A DNA stretch of 64,000 bases from Stagnimonas aquatica (GTDB lineage Bacteria; Pseudomonadota; Gammaproteobacteria; Nevskiales; Nevskiaceae): NCBI RefSeq assembly GCF_003730135.1, contig NZ_RJVO01000001.1, positions 644,001-708,000 of the forward strand. Reading direction: 5' to 3'. Positions within the stretch are counted from its first letter, which is position 1, and every line of letters starts with the position of its first letter. A program made the position numbers and the translations under genes. The notes beneath the pieces are model-generated. The model had not been told where the DNA came from, searched no databases, and saw only the letters and a list, made by a program, of their open reading frames with translations. Of the stretch, positions 38,694-48,201 are shown one piece after another.

Positions 38694-38837
38694 GAGGGCT
38701 TCCCGGAAAATGCTGTCCGGCAGGGTAGAACAGGCTTGATGACCAACCGTGCAGCAACGGCCGGTTGGGGCTGATTTACTACCGCCGGCCGGCCCGGGCG
38801 CTTTCAACAATGGCGATTGTCGGTAGCGTCGGCGGCC

Positions 38838-39767
38838 ATGTCACACGCCCCCATGCGCGACGGCGCACGCCTGCACCATCACAGCCTCGGACGCGGGCCC
38901 ACGGTCGTCCTGCTGCACGGCTTCGCGATGCCGGCCGCGCTCTGGCTGCCCTTCATCGCACCGCTGGCGGCGCGCTACCGCTTCGTGCTGCCGGACCTGC
39001 GCGGCTTCGGCGGCTCGCACCAACTGGCGCTGGCGCAGCCGCGACTGCTCGACCAGCACGCCGACGATCTCGCCGACCTGCTGGCGCATCTGGGCGAGAG
39101 CGAGGTGATTCTCGGCGGCCTGTCGATGGGCGCCTGCACCAGCCTGCAATACCAGCGCCGCTACGGCATGGCCGGCGTGCGCGCCTATCTGCACATGGAC
39201 CAGGCACCCTGCGTGCTCAACGGCCCGGACTGGCGCGACGGCCTGCTCGGCAGCCGGCAGGCGATCAAGCTCGGCCAGTGGAGCGGCCTGATGCGCGATC
39301 TCGAACACTGGCGCGGCCAGCGCTTCGAGCAGATTCCGGCGGCGCTGCGCCAGCGGCTCTGGCAGACCCTCGCCGAGTTCTTCAGCCACGCCTTCGCCGG
39401 CCGCGCCTGGCAAGGCATCAGCGGCCTGGCGCGCCACGAGACACTGATCCGCCGGGTCGCCCCGACCAGCAACTGGCCGGTCTACATGGACGCCCTGCGC
39501 AGCTATCTGCGCGACGACTACGACTGGCGTCCGAGCCTGCCGGCAATGCCGGTGCCGATGCGCGCCTTCGTCGGCATGGACTCCACCATGTACCCGGCGC
39601 GCGGCCAGTTGCGCCTGCCGGAATGGGTGCCGCACTGCGAGCTGGTGCGCTTCCAGCGCTGCGGCCACGCGGTGCCGTTCGAGAGTCCGCGCCAATTCGT
39701 CTGGGAACTCGGCAAGTTCCTGGCGGCGCACCGTCGCGAGTTGCGGCCTGTGACCGTCACCGCCTGA
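38838..39767 (+). CDS. Alpha/beta hydrolase
   Basis: 309 residues from ATG 38838. An in-frame TTG 21 nt upstream is less likely. HHHSLGRGPTVVLLHGFAMP opens the fold, PDLRGFGGS follows, and GGLSMGACTS has the nucleophilic serine. GMDSTMYPARGQ carries the likely acid region and RCGHAVPFESP the base histidine. No signal peptide is present. Similar proteins include proline iminopeptidase-like and haloalkane dehalogenase-like enzymes, but no specific substrate signature is visible. It is divergent from the Tat phosphoesterase. Confidence 0.88.
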   Translation: MSHAPMRDGARLHHHSLGRGPTVVLLHGFAMPAALWLPFIAPLAARYRFVLPDLRGFGGSHQLALAQPRLLDQHADDLADLLAHLGESEVILGGLSMGACTSLQYQRRYGMAGVRAYLHMDQAPCVLNGPDWRDGLLGSRQAIKLGQWSGLMRDLEHWRGQRFEQIPAALRQRLWQTLAEFFSHAFAGRAWQGISGLARHETLIRRVAPTSNWPVYMDALRSYLRDDYDWRPSLPAMPVPMRAFVGMDSTMYPARGQLRLPEWVPHCELVRFQRCGHAVPFESPRQFVWELGKFLAAHRRELRPVTVTA

Positions 39768-39810
39768 GAGCAAGCCGCAGATCGGCGGCGCGCTCGGGCC
39801 GCCGCTCCGC

Positions 39811-40464
39811 TCAGTGGTTGCGGCAGTTCAGATCCCACATCCGGGCGTTGATCCGGCGCAGCTCCTCCCGATAGCGCTCCGCCTGCCAGCCGCTGTGCGC
39901 CTGTCGGGTCGCCGCATTGATCTGCTGCTTCAGGTCCTCCAAGCGTTCGCATTCGAGAGGCGGTCTCGGCACCAGTGTCGGCGCCCGCTGCGCTGTCCAC
40001 GCCGTCGCCGGCTTGGACGATCCGGGCACCATCTCCAGCACCTCCGGCAGGGCCACGGCGCCAAACCCATGCAGCTGCGCATAGCGCGCGTAATCGCCAC
40101 AGGCCGAACGTTGTAGCGAGGGATACTCGCCGCCGGCATTCATCCGCGTCATCCGCTGGCAGTAATCCCGCAGCGACTCCAGGCGACTCCACTCGGAGGC
40201 GCTGGGGCCGCTGGGCACCGACGGCGGCGGCACGGGCTGCGCTGGCGAGTTCACCACCGACGGTGCTACCGGCGAGGTCGGCGCCGGCTCTGCAGCAGGC
40301 GGCAGCGATGGCGACGTGGGCGGCGGCTTGCCGTACTGGTAGGCGAACATCAGCCCGACCAGCAACACCAGAGCGACGATCACCACTTTCAAGCGCTCGC
40401 CCGATTCGTCCCTGGGCGGCCCACGCCGATAGGCCGGTCGCACCGGCGGCCTTAAGTCTTTCAT
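39811..40464 (-). CDS. Hypothetical single-pass envelope protein
   Basis: 217 residues, not recognised. One membrane helix (VVIVALVLLVGLMFAYQYG, about 27-45) follows a short basic cytoplasmic tail. Then come a proline/serine-rich spacer (about 46-90) and a helical C-terminal part with four cysteines, two of them in CQRM and CGDY and the others in CERLEDLKQQI and LNCRNH. The cysteine spacing suggests two helix-pair disulfides in the periplasm. The neighbours (hydrolase convergent, M36 protease divergent) give no functional clue. The ordered composition supports it being real. Confidence 0.65.
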   Translation of the reverse strand: MKDLRPPVRPAYRRGPPRDESGERLKVVIVALVLLVGLMFAYQYGKPPPTSPSLPPAAEPAPTSPVAPSVVNSPAQPVPPPSVPSGPSASEWSRLESLRDYCQRMTRMNAGGEYPSLQRSACGDYARYAQLHGFGAVALPEVLEMVPGSSKPATAWTAQRAPTLVPRPPLECERLEDLKQQINAATRQAHSGWQAERYREELRRINARMWDLNCRNH

Positions 40465-40834
40465 CCCTAATTCCCCGAGTCCCTGGTTTCTAGGTTACGG
40501 GTCTCCGCAGTCCCTCGCGGCGCCCATCGCAATCCTGCCCGGCACCGGCGCAAGCTGCCAGCTCCATCCCGGAATCCCAACCTGAGACTGGTGTCGGCAC
40601 GACTTGTGCTGCATATTCGCCGCCCGCCGGAACTCGCGAAATTCGAGAAAGCCGGCAACAAACGACGCAGGAAGCGCAGAGAAAGTTTGGAATTTGTCGA
40701 GCTTTTGTCAATTCGACCGATTCCATCCCCAGTCTTCAAAGTCAGCCGCCCAAGGAAGGCTGACGGCAGGGACTGGATCTGGGTCTTCCGCCGGGTTTGA
40801 TCCCTCAACCTTTGCCTTTGACCTTCGAGTTTCG
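40465..40834. other. 370-bp spacer upstream of the M36 protease
   Basis: No gene is supported, although frames are open in places. The segment 40640-40740 is less GC-rich and includes TTGTCGAGCTTTTGTCAATTC, so it is the likely promoter zone for the protease. No confident -35/-10 pair was identified. Confidence 0.35.
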
Positions 40835-43800
40835 ATGAAACTGCAAACCTTCTGCCTTTCCTCCACCTTGGGCCTGGCCCTGGGTGCGAGTGTCGCGCCT
40901 CTTTACGCCGCCACGGGCGGCACACCCGCCGTCGTCGCCCACAGCGTCGCCGCCTCGAAGGCCTCGACCACCAGGGTCGGCGAGCGCGTCAACGGCCTGC
41001 CCAACGTGGATCGCTTCGGCCTTGATCTGCGCAACGCCAAGGCGCTGGCCCCGATTCCGCAGGCCGGCTTCGAGGGTCGCCCACAGTCGGCGCTGTTTGA
41101 TCGGCAACTGGGTCTGCCGACCTTTCTCTGGGCCCGCACCGACGCCCAGCCGGTGGCGGTGGGCGCGCTGACCACGCGCGAGCAGCTCATCGCTCGCGCC
41201 CGTGCGCAACTGCGCGCCGAAGCCTCGCTGCTGAAGCTCAGCGAGGAGATGATCGCCAACGCCAAAGTCACCGACGCCCAGTACAACGGCAACGGCGCGG
41301 CGGTGGTGCGTTTCAAGCAGCAGATCAACGGCCTTGAGGTGTTCAGCCGCAGCCTGAACGTCATGCTGGACCGCACCGGCAAGCCGGTTGCTGTTTCCGG
41401 CTACTTCGCCAGCGGGCTGGATGCCGCCTCCCTGGCCGGCCCGGCGTTTTCGCGCAGCCCGGCGCAGGCCATCGCCGCTGCGGCCAGCAGCCTGGGCCTC
41501 GGCAAGGCGCTGAGCACCTCCCTGATCCAGCCGATGGCGAAGGCGCTCAGCCCGCAGTCCGGCAGCTTCCAGTGGTTCAAGGCGCCGGCGCTGACCGGCG
41601 GCAACCAGATCTGGGAGCGCATGCCGCGTTCCAAGGCGATCTACTACCCGCGTGGCAACAACACGGTCGAGCCGGCCTACTACGTCGAGCTGTTCAGCCT
41701 GAACAAGAACGACGGCGCCCGGAGCGGCTATGGCCTGGTGGTCTCGGCCGCCAACGGCCAGATCCTGCACCGTCGCAACCTGGTTTCGGATGCGGTGCCC
41801 TTCAACTACACGGTGTTTGCCGACGGGTCCGACAACAACTTCCACCCCTGGGATTCGCCGCTGGGCAACGGCTACGCGCCGTTCCCGGCCGACGCCGACC
41901 CCAAGGTGAAGCTGCCGCGCATCTCGACCGTGGAAACCGCGCCCAAGGTCACGCTGGTGGCGACCAGCGGCCTTGAGGAAAGCCACCCCTGGCTGGCCGA
42001 CGATGCGACCACCACCAAGGGCAACAACGCCGAGGCCTGCCTCGACCTGTTCGACCCCTCCGTGGTGGCCGGCCTGATCCAGATTCCGCTGCTCAACCGC
42101 TGCGACGCGGCGTTCGGCGACCTGTACCCCACGACCACCAGCGCCAACACCTTCGACTACGCGATCGCGCCGAACGAGGACCCCAGCCACGAGAACGCGC
42201 AGAGCGCGGCGGTGGTGAACCTGTTCTACATGGGCAACTGGCTGCACGATCTCTGGTACGTGCACGGCTTCAACGAAGAGGCGGGCAATGCCCAGGCCGA
42301 CAACTACGGCCTGGGTGGCCAAGACGGCGACCCGCTGTTCCTGCAGGGCCAGGACGGCTCGGGCCGCAACAACGCCAACATGTCGACCCCGGCCGACGGC
42401 TCCTCGCCGTCGATGCAGCAGTACCTGTTCGATGGCCCTCCGAACGGCTTCGTGAAGCAGGCCTCGCCGACCGAGCTGGACTACGTGTTCTCGGTGGGCA
42501 CGTTCACGCCGCAGAACTACGACGTGTCGGCCACCGATGTGGTGCTGGCCGACGATGGCATCGGTGAGGCAACCGACGGCTGCGGCATTGCCAACCCGAT
42601 CCCCGACCCGACCGGCCTCGGCCTGCTGCCGAGCAACCTGCCGCCGCCGCCGGACTTGAGCCTGTACGGCAAGATCGTGCTGGTCGACCGTGGAACCTGC
42701 GCGTTCACCACCAAGGCGCGCTGGGCGCAGATCTCCGGTGCCGCCGGCATCGTCATCGTCAACAACACCGGTGGCGAGCCGATCCCGATGGCGAACTCCG
42801 ACCTGCCGATCGATCTGCCGCTGCCGCAGTTGCCGGAGCCGCTACCGCAGTTGCCGACCAACACCGACTTCACCTACACCATCCCCACGGTGATGATCCG
42901 GATGGCCGACGGCGCGGCGATCAAGGAGCAACTCGCGGCCGGCACCACGGTGCAACTGGCCTTGCACCGCGAGCCGAGCATCGACATCGACGGCACGATG
43001 GACAACCAGATCATCGCCCACGAGTTCTTCCACTACGTTCACCATCGTCTGACCAACTCCAGCAACCAGCAGTCGGGAGCGATGAGCGAGGGCTGGGGTG
43101 ACACCGATGCGCTGATGGTGTCGGTGCGCCCGGATGACCAGCTTCTGGCCGGCAACGACCACTGGCAGGGCGCCTATGGTCTGGCGGGTTACGTGATCGA
43201 CAACTTCTACGCCGGCATCCGCCGCGTGCCATACACCACCGACATGGAGAAGAACGGCTTCACCCTGAAGCACATCTCCGACGGTGAACCGACCCCGGAC
43301 GGCGGCGCTGGCGCCAGCAACTCGGAAGTGCACAACGCCGGCGAGATCTGGGCCAACCAGATGTGGGAATGCTACGCCGCGATCCTCAACCGGCATCCCT
43401 TCCCCGAAGCGCAGACCCGCATGAAGGACATCATCATCGCGGGCCTCAAGGGCACGCCGGACGACGCCACCTTCACGGAAGCGCGCGACGCCATCCTGGC
43501 GGCGGCCAAGGTCGTTGATGACTGCGACTACCGCGCCTGCGCCAATGCCTTCGCGAAGCGCGGTTCCGGCCCGAACGCGGTTTCGCCGGCCCGCGACAGC
43601 TCCGACCTGACCGGCGTCGAGGAAGACTTCACGGCCTACGCGGAAGCCTGCCCGGTCAGCGGCTCGTCGTCGGGTGGCAGCAGCTCCGGCGGCTCCTCCG
43701 GAACCTCCTCGGGTGGTAGCAGCGGCACCAGCTCCGGTGGCAGCTCCGGCACCTCCGGCAGCGGCTCGGGCTCGGGCGGCTCTTCCGGCACCTCCTCGGG

Positions 43801-43933
43801 CAGCAGCAGCGGCGGCACTTCCTCGTCCTCGGGCGGCAACACCGGCAGCTTCGGCGGTGGCGCGCTGGGTCTGCCCATGCTGCTGAGCCTGCTCGGCATG
43901 GGCCTGCTGGGACGCCGTCGGCGCCAGGCCTAA
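40835..43933 (+). CDS. M36 (fungalysin) metalloprotease with PA domain and C-terminal sorting-type tail
   Basis: 1032 residues from ATG 40835. In order: a signal peptide (ending LYAAT), an FTP-type propeptide (about 130-195, VVRFKQQINGLEVFSRSLNV), the first part of the peptidase unit, and a protease-associated domain (about 609-690, KIVLVDRGTCAFTTKA). The zinc motif HEFFHYVHHR follows (His729, Glu730, His733), then SEGWGD with the third ligand Glu752. A Ser/Gly/Thr linker (about 942-1000) precedes a last segment GGGALGLPMLLSLLGMGL followed by LGRRRRQA, which resembles GlyGly-CTERM rhombosortase tails. It is probably exported and surface-retained before release. It has its own terminator. Confidence 0.92.
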   Translation: MKLQTFCLSSTLGLALGASVAPLYAATGGTPAVVAHSVAASKASTTRVGERVNGLPNVDRFGLDLRNAKALAPIPQAGFEGRPQSALFDRQLGLPTFLWARTDAQPVAVGALTTREQLIARARAQLRAEASLLKLSEEMIANAKVTDAQYNGNGAAVVRFKQQINGLEVFSRSLNVMLDRTGKPVAVSGYFASGLDAASLAGPAFSRSPAQAIAAAASSLGLGKALSTSLIQPMAKALSPQSGSFQWFKAPALTGGNQIWERMPRSKAIYYPRGNNTVEPAYYVELFSLNKNDGARSGYGLVVSAANGQILHRRNLVSDAVPFNYTVFADGSDNNFHPWDSPLGNGYAPFPADADPKVKLPRISTVETAPKVTLVATSGLEESHPWLADDATTTKGNNAEACLDLFDPSVVAGLIQIPLLNRCDAAFGDLYPTTTSANTFDYAIAPNEDPSHENAQSAAVVNLFYMGNWLHDLWYVHGFNEEAGNAQADNYGLGGQDGDPLFLQGQDGSGRNNANMSTPADGSSPSMQQYLFDGPPNGFVKQASPTELDYVFSVGTFTPQNYDVSATDVVLADDGIGEATDGCGIANPIPDPTGLGLLPSNLPPPPDLSLYGKIVLVDRGTCAFTTKARWAQISGAAGIVIVNNTGGEPIPMANSDLPIDLPLPQLPEPLPQLPTNTDFTYTIPTVMIRMADGAAIKEQLAAGTTVQLALHREPSIDIDGTMDNQIIAHEFFHYVHHRLTNSSNQQSGAMSEGWGDTDALMVSVRPDDQLLAGNDHWQGAYGLAGYVIDNFYAGIRRVPYTTDMEKNGFTLKHISDGEPTPDGGAGASNSEVHNAGEIWANQMWECYAAILNRHPFPEAQTRMKDIIIAGLKGTPDDATFTEARDAILAAAKVVDDCDYRACANAFAKRGSGPNAVSPARDSSDLTGVEEDFTAYAEACPVSGSSSGGSSSGGSSGTSSGGSSGTSSGGSSGTSGSGSGSGGSSGTSSGSSSGGTSSSSGGNTGSFGGGALGLPMLLSLLGMGLLGRRRRQA

Positions 43934-43950
43934 GCCGAACGCGCGGTAAC

Positions 43951-43990
43951 AAAAAACCCCGGCACCGTTTTGGTGCCGGGGTTTTCTTTT
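43951..43990 (+). terminator. Rho-independent terminator of the M36 protease
   Basis: A 12-bp stem (43955-43966 with 43972-43983, loop gtttt) runs into a T-rich tract (43982-43990), about 20 nt after the stop. Confidence 0.93.
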
Positions 43991-44141
43991 GCCTACGGCC
44001 CAGACCGCCCGGCCCGACTGTGAACTGGCGCAAGCACTCACCCGATCCGGGGACGCCCGGCAGCCCGCGCTTGGCACGGTCGATGAATGAATCCTGGCAA
44101 GTCTTCCGGGATTCCCGCTTTCCCTGCCAGGCCGTACTGCC

Positions 44142-44375
44142 ATGCTCCTGCCCTACTTCGACTACCAAAGCCCCCTGGGTGCACGCTACCGCTATGTGGT
44201 GACCGGCCAGATGCTGTCCAGCGGCTACGAATGGGTGGCCAAGCTCTGGCGCGACGGCGAGAAGCAGCCGGCCTTGCGCGGCCGCCTGCCGGAGGCGAGC
44301 AGCGCCATCGAGGAAGCCCGTCTGCGGGCGGCGGTGGAAGCGGCGATCCGCGCAACCGACGCGGTTGCCGCCTGA
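44142..44375 (+). CDS. Small hypothetical protein
   Basis: 77 residues (MLLPYFDYQSPLG...). It is not recognised, but it has protein-like composition: an aromatic-rich first half (YRYVVTG, GYEWVAKLW) and an amphipathic helical second half (SAIEEARLRAAVEAAIR). It has its own ATG after a real terminator and faces the convergent acyltransferase 12 nt beyond its stop. No ribosome site is obvious. It could be a small cytoplasmic protein, or a chance frame in GC-rich DNA. Confidence 0.5.
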   Translation: MLLPYFDYQSPLGARYRYVVTGQMLSSGYEWVAKLWRDGEKQPALRGRLPEASSAIEEARLRAAVEAAIRATDAVAA

Positions 44376-44387
44376 AGTCTGCCGGCG

Positions 44388-45254
44388 CTAGTGGCGGTAG
44401 AAGTCCGGCTCGCCGGGCGGACGCCGCCGGAAGCGCTTGTAGCCCCACCAGTACTGCTCCGGGCAGGCACGCACGCACCGCTCCAGACCGGCGTTCATCG
44501 CAGCGGTGGAGATCAGCACATCGGGGTCGTAGATGCCAGCCGGCGCTTCCAGGTAATGGCCGATGTAGCCGCGTGCGCCGGGCAGACGCTCGCCCCACAT
44601 GAACACCACCGGCGCGCCGGACTCGGCCACCAGCCGGGCGATCAGCGTCGGCGTGTGCGCCGGCACGCCGAGGAAGGGCACGAACACGCCACGGCCTTCC
44701 GGCGGATCGTGATCGGGCATGTAGTACACGCCCAGCCCCTCGGCCAGCAGCGGCAGCGCGGCACGGCGCACGCCGGCCTCGGCCTTGACCATACGGCCGC
44801 CGAAGCGGCAGCGGCCGCGCAGTGACAAGTCGTTGAGCGCGCCCTTCTGCGGCTTGTAGAGGCCGTAGAAGGGATAGCTGGCCGACATCGGGATTGCCAC
44901 CGCCTCGAAGGCGCCCTGGTGCAGGGTCAGCAGGATCACGCCCTTGCCCTGGGCGAAGGCGCGGTCCAGCACCTCGATGTTGCGCCACTCGCGCACGCCC
45001 TCGCGCACCGCGCGCGCCGGGCCGAGCCAGACCCGCGCGGTCTCGACATAGGTCATGAATTCCTGCGCCAGCGAGGCGCGGACGATACGCGCCTGCTCGG
45101 CGGCGCTCAGCTCCGGCAGGCAGTGGGCGATGTTGATCAGCCCCACGCGCTTGCGGCTGGAATTGCTGATCCACAGCAGCCAGCCGATGAAACGCCCCAG
45201 GCCTTGCAGGACAGGCAGCGGCAACCAGGCCAAAACGGTGAACAGGACGCGCAT
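44388..45254 (-). CDS. LpxL/HtrB-type lysophospholipid (lipid A) acyltransferase
   Basis: 288 residues from ATG 45254 (MRVLFTVLAWLPLPVLQ). One N-terminal membrane helix precedes the acyltransferase domain with the H-x4-E catalytic motif (LLTLHQGAFE, His112 and Glu117), DHDPPEGRGVFVPFLG and a late WWGYKRFRRRP. The DHD...GVFVPFLG and WxYKRF blocks are standard for LpxL/LpxM/HtrB enzymes, which add secondary acyl chains to lipid A or other glycolipids. It lies 92 nt after the thiolase on the same strand. The exact acceptor cannot be told. Confidence 0.88.
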   Translation of the reverse strand: MRVLFTVLAWLPLPVLQGLGRFIGWLLWISNSSRKRVGLINIAHCLPELSAAEQARIVRASLAQEFMTYVETARVWLGPARAVREGVREWRNIEVLDRAFAQGKGVILLTLHQGAFEAVAIPMSASYPFYGLYKPQKGALNDLSLRGRCRFGGRMVKAEAGVRRAALPLLAEGLGVYYMPDHDPPEGRGVFVPFLGVPAHTPTLIARLVAESGAPVVFMWGERLPGARGYIGHYLEAPAGIYDPDVLISTAAMNAGLERCVRACPEQYWWGYKRFRRRPPGEPDFYRH

Positions 45255-45346
45255 CGGCGGGGCTCGATGGGGCAGGAATGAGGGGCGGCAGCCTAGCAGC
45301 TTGCCGCCCCTTGTCACTCCGCCGATGGGAGGGCGTCCCGCGAATC

Positions 45347-46630
45347 TCAGGCCGCTTGCAGCAGCACCACGCTGCCCTGACCGCCGTCGGCGCAGATGCT
45401 GACGATGGCCAGCGTGCCGCTGGGCATCGCCGCGAGCTCCTTCACCGCCTGGCTGAGGATGCGCGCGCCGGTGGCGCCGAAGGGATGGCCGAGGGCGACG
45501 CTGCCGCCATTGGGATTGACCCGCTCGCGCGGGAAGCCGCCCAGCTCGGCCGTGACGCCGGCGCGGTCCCTGAGAAAGGCCTTGTCCTCCAGCGCCTTGA
45601 TGTGGAACAGCACCTGCGCCGAGAAGGCCTCGTGGATCTCCCACAAGCCGACATCGCTGTACTTCAGCCCGCGCCGCGCCAGCAGCCGCGGGATGGCGAA
45701 GGCCGGCGCCATCAGCAGGCCCTCGTGGCGGAAGTCGATGGCGGCGATCTCCCAGTCCACCAGCTTCACCTTGGGCGTGTTCGCCGGCAGCTTGCCCAGG
45801 CCGGCCTCGGTGCCGACCCAGATCGCGGCGGCGCCATCGGTGAGCGGCGAGGAATTGCCGGCGCTGAGCGTGCCCTGGCCGCTGGTACGGTCGAAGGCCG
45901 GCGGCAGCTTGCCGAGTTTTTCCAGCGTGGTGTCCTTGCGCGGAATGCCGTCGCGTTTGGTTTCACCGACCGGGATCACCAGATCGTCGAAGAAGCCGCG
46001 CTCCCAGGCCGCCACCGCGTTGCGGTGGCTGTCGTAAGCCGACTGATCCTGCTCGGTGCGGCCGATCCGCCATTCCTTGGCGGTGATCTCGGTGTGCTCA
46101 CCCATGCTCTTGCCGGTGGTGCGGTTGGTCACCGCCGGGATGTAGAGGCCGACATCGGCGAGCTTGAGGCTGGCGAGGTGGCCCAGCTTGTCGCCGATGG
46201 TCTTGGTCTTCTGGAACTTGCGCAGCCAGTCCGACAGCGTCTGGCCGAGGCCGATCTGCACGCGGCTCATGCTCTCCACGCCACCGACCAGCGCGAGCTG
46301 GCGGCTGCTGTCGTTGAGCATGCCGGCCGCCTCGATGGCGCCGATCATGCTGGTCGAGCAGGCCATGATGGTGGAGAAGGCGGTGATGGTCGGCGGCGCG
46401 CCGGCCTCCATCAGCACCTCGCGGGCGAGGTTGCTCCAGGTGAGATTGGGGACGACGCTGCCCCAGACCGCGAAGTCGGGCTGCGCGCCATCGAGGCGCG
46501 CCAGCATCGCCTGCACCACCGGCACCGACAGGGCAATGGCGTCCTGCGCGGCCAGCGCGCCGTCGACCTTGGCGAAGGGCGTGCGGACGCCGGCGGCGAT
46601 CCAGGCCTGGGGGGTTTTGAGGCTGCTCAT
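45347..46630 (-). CDS. Thiolase (acetyl-CoA C-acyltransferase)
   Basis: 427 residues. ATG 46630 has a good AGGAG site upstream. Catalytic residues are in place: the acylated Cys91 in IMACSTSMIG, HEAFSAQ with the histidine, GGSVALGHPFGATGAR, and ICADGGQGS with the second cysteine. The 427-residue length and sequence style fit the FadI-like branch for beta-oxidation or a short-chain degradative thiolase. It is the third gene of a minus-strand run: SDR, four-helix membrane protein, thiolase. That suggests one pathway for fatty or hydroxy acids. Confidence 0.93.
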   Translation of the reverse strand: MSSLKTPQAWIAAGVRTPFAKVDGALAAQDAIALSVPVVQAMLARLDGAQPDFAVWGSVVPNLTWSNLAREVLMEAGAPPTITAFSTIMACSTSMIGAIEAAGMLNDSSRQLALVGGVESMSRVQIGLGQTLSDWLRKFQKTKTIGDKLGHLASLKLADVGLYIPAVTNRTTGKSMGEHTEITAKEWRIGRTEQDQSAYDSHRNAVAAWERGFFDDLVIPVGETKRDGIPRKDTTLEKLGKLPPAFDRTSGQGTLSAGNSSPLTDGAAAIWVGTEAGLGKLPANTPKVKLVDWEIAAIDFRHEGLLMAPAFAIPRLLARRGLKYSDVGLWEIHEAFSAQVLFHIKALEDKAFLRDRAGVTAELGGFPRERVNPNGGSVALGHPFGATGARILSQAVKELAAMPSGTLAIVSICADGGQGSVVLLQAA

Positions 46631-46658
46631 GAGGGAACTCCTGTTGGAAGACGAGGGG

Positions 46659-47138
46659 TCAGGCGGCACGGCGCAAGCCACGCACGGCGGCAATGCCAAG
46701 AGCCAGGAAGACGATCAGCAGCAAGCCCTGGCCGAGCGCGAAGCCGGGCGACTGGTCGCTGGGCACCAGCGCATGCAGCGCGGGAATCTTCAGAAAAGCC
46801 TGCACCAGCGTGACAAAGGCATCGAGGTAGATCGCGACCGCCAGCGTCGCGCCGTAAGCCGTGCGCCAAGCACCGGCGAGCTGCCGACTCCAGCGTGCGT
46901 AGATGGTCACCGCCAGCAGGCCCAGCGACAGGATGCCGAAGGCATGCGAGGGCAGGAACTTGATGAACGGAAAGCCAAAGCCGGTGGCGCTGGTCAGCAG
47001 CAGCAGCACGAGGGTCACAGTTGCCAGGCCCGGCAGCGCCTTGCCGGCCTTCCAGCCGAACAGCAGGGGCAGACCGGTGAACAGCGCGGCGAGGCTGATC
47101 AGCACATGGATCAGCGTGTAGGTTTGCAGGTCGAACAT
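46659..47138 (-). CDS. Four-helix integral membrane protein
   Basis: 159 residues with four or five hydrophobic segments (LIHVLISLAALFTGLPLLFG, LATVTLVLLLLTSATGFGF, LSLGLLAVTIYARW, LLLIVFLALGIAAVRG). The histidine in segment 1 and another in PSHAFG could be metal or heme ligands, as in DUF2306-like membrane proteins, but the family is not certain. It lies 50 nt downstream of the SDR gene and 28 nt upstream of the thiolase, so it is cotranscribed with both. Its role in that unit is not known. Confidence 0.75.
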   Translation of the reverse strand: MFDLQTYTLIHVLISLAALFTGLPLLFGWKAGKALPGLATVTLVLLLLTSATGFGFPFIKFLPSHAFGILSLGLLAVTIYARWSRQLAGAWRTAYGATLAVAIYLDAFVTLVQAFLKIPALHALVPSDQSPGFALGQGLLLIVFLALGIAAVRGLRRAA

Positions 47139-47188
47139 GGCGGACTCCTTTCTCTATTCGTAAGAAAACGAGGGATGCTGGAACGGGT

Positions 47189-47980
47189 TCACTGCTTGTA
47201 GCGCGGTGCCGCCCGGTTGAGTGACAGCCTTGGCGCCATCTGCAGGCGCGCTGCGGTGTAGGCCTGCCAATCGGCGGGATCGGGCAGCGAGGGAATGCTG
47301 ATCAGCTCGCCCTGATCGAGTCCGGCGAGCGCGGCGTCGACCATCTCGTCCACCTCCATCAGCATCTCCTTGGGCAAGTGATCGACCGCCGCACCCCAGA
47401 TGGCGGTGCGGGTCGCACCCGGCAGCACCGCCTGCACGCGCACGCCGTGCGGCCGGAGTTCTTCCTGCAAGGCCTGGCTGAAGTTGATGAGGTAGGCCTT
47501 GCTGCCACTGTAGACGCCATTGAAGCGCTCCGGCAGCAGGGCGGTGACCGAGGCGATGTTGATGATGGCTCCGGACTGCTGGGCGATGAAGCCCTCGGCG
47601 GCGGCCAGCGCCAGGCGGGTGGGCACGATGCTGTTGAGCTGGAGCATCGCCTCCAGCCGGTCGGGATCGGCGGCGATCATCGCGCCGGTCACCGCCACCC
47701 CGGCGTTGTTGACCAGGATGCCGATGCGCTCGTCGCCGCGCAGCTGGGTTTCCACGGCGGCGAGATCGGCGCGCTGGCCGAGGTCGGCGATCACGGTTTC
47801 GACGCGAACGCCGGTCTGCTCGCGCAGGGTCTGCGCGACCGCCTCCAGACGGCTGCGGTCGCGGGCGACCAGGATCAGATCGTGGCCGCGGCGGGCCAGG
47901 CGGTCGGCGTAGACGGCGCCGATGCCGGAAGAGGCGCCGGTGACGAGGGCGGTGCCGGGCTGGGTAGTGATGCTGTTCAT
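47189..47980 (-). CDS. SDR family short-chain dehydrogenase
   Basis: 263 residues. TALVTGASSGIGAVYA is the cofactor motif, followed by ADLGQ, LVNNAGVAVTG, a catalytic serine in NIASVTALLP, and YSGSKAY with Tyr and Lys. The rest resembles DltE-like oxidoreductases, including LINFSQALQEELRPHGVRV and VLPGATRT. It is the first gene of the SDR/membrane protein/thiolase unit and is divergent from a lysR gene. It probably oxidises or reduces a hydroxyacyl or alcohol substrate. The actual substrate is unknown. Confidence 0.9.
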   Translation of the reverse strand: MNSITTQPGTALVTGASSGIGAVYADRLARRGHDLILVARDRSRLEAVAQTLREQTGVRVETVIADLGQRADLAAVETQLRGDERIGILVNNAGVAVTGAMIAADPDRLEAMLQLNSIVPTRLALAAAEGFIAQQSGAIINIASVTALLPERFNGVYSGSKAYLINFSQALQEELRPHGVRVQAVLPGATRTAIWGAAVDHLPKEMLMEVDEMVDAALAGLDQGELISIPSLPDPADWQAYTAARLQMAPRLSLNRAAPRYKQ

Positions 47981-48079
47981 GTGGCGATCTCCGAAGCGGG
48001 GTGCCTGGCGCGGCCGCCGGGCTTGGAGACAGCTTGCGCGGCAAAGGCGCGGCGCGGAATCAGGGCCCGCGCAAGCTCA

Positions 48080-48097
48080 CTTTGCAGATTTGCAAAG
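48080..48097. promoter_or_regulatory. LysR-type operator in the divergent SDR/lysR region
   Basis: CTTTGCA-gatt-TGCAAAG is a perfect 7-bp dyad, and the interval T48083 to A48095 meets the T-N11-A rule for LysR boxes. It lies between divergent starts at 47980 and 48202. Confidence 0.65.
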
Positions 48098-48201
48098 ACC
48101 CTCCCGGCGTCGGCGAGCGATGGCGACGGGCTGCGGCGGCGGCCACGAACTGGCAAGCTGATTGCGCGGAGCCGCCAGCCATTCCGCCAGGACCCTGCCG
48201 C

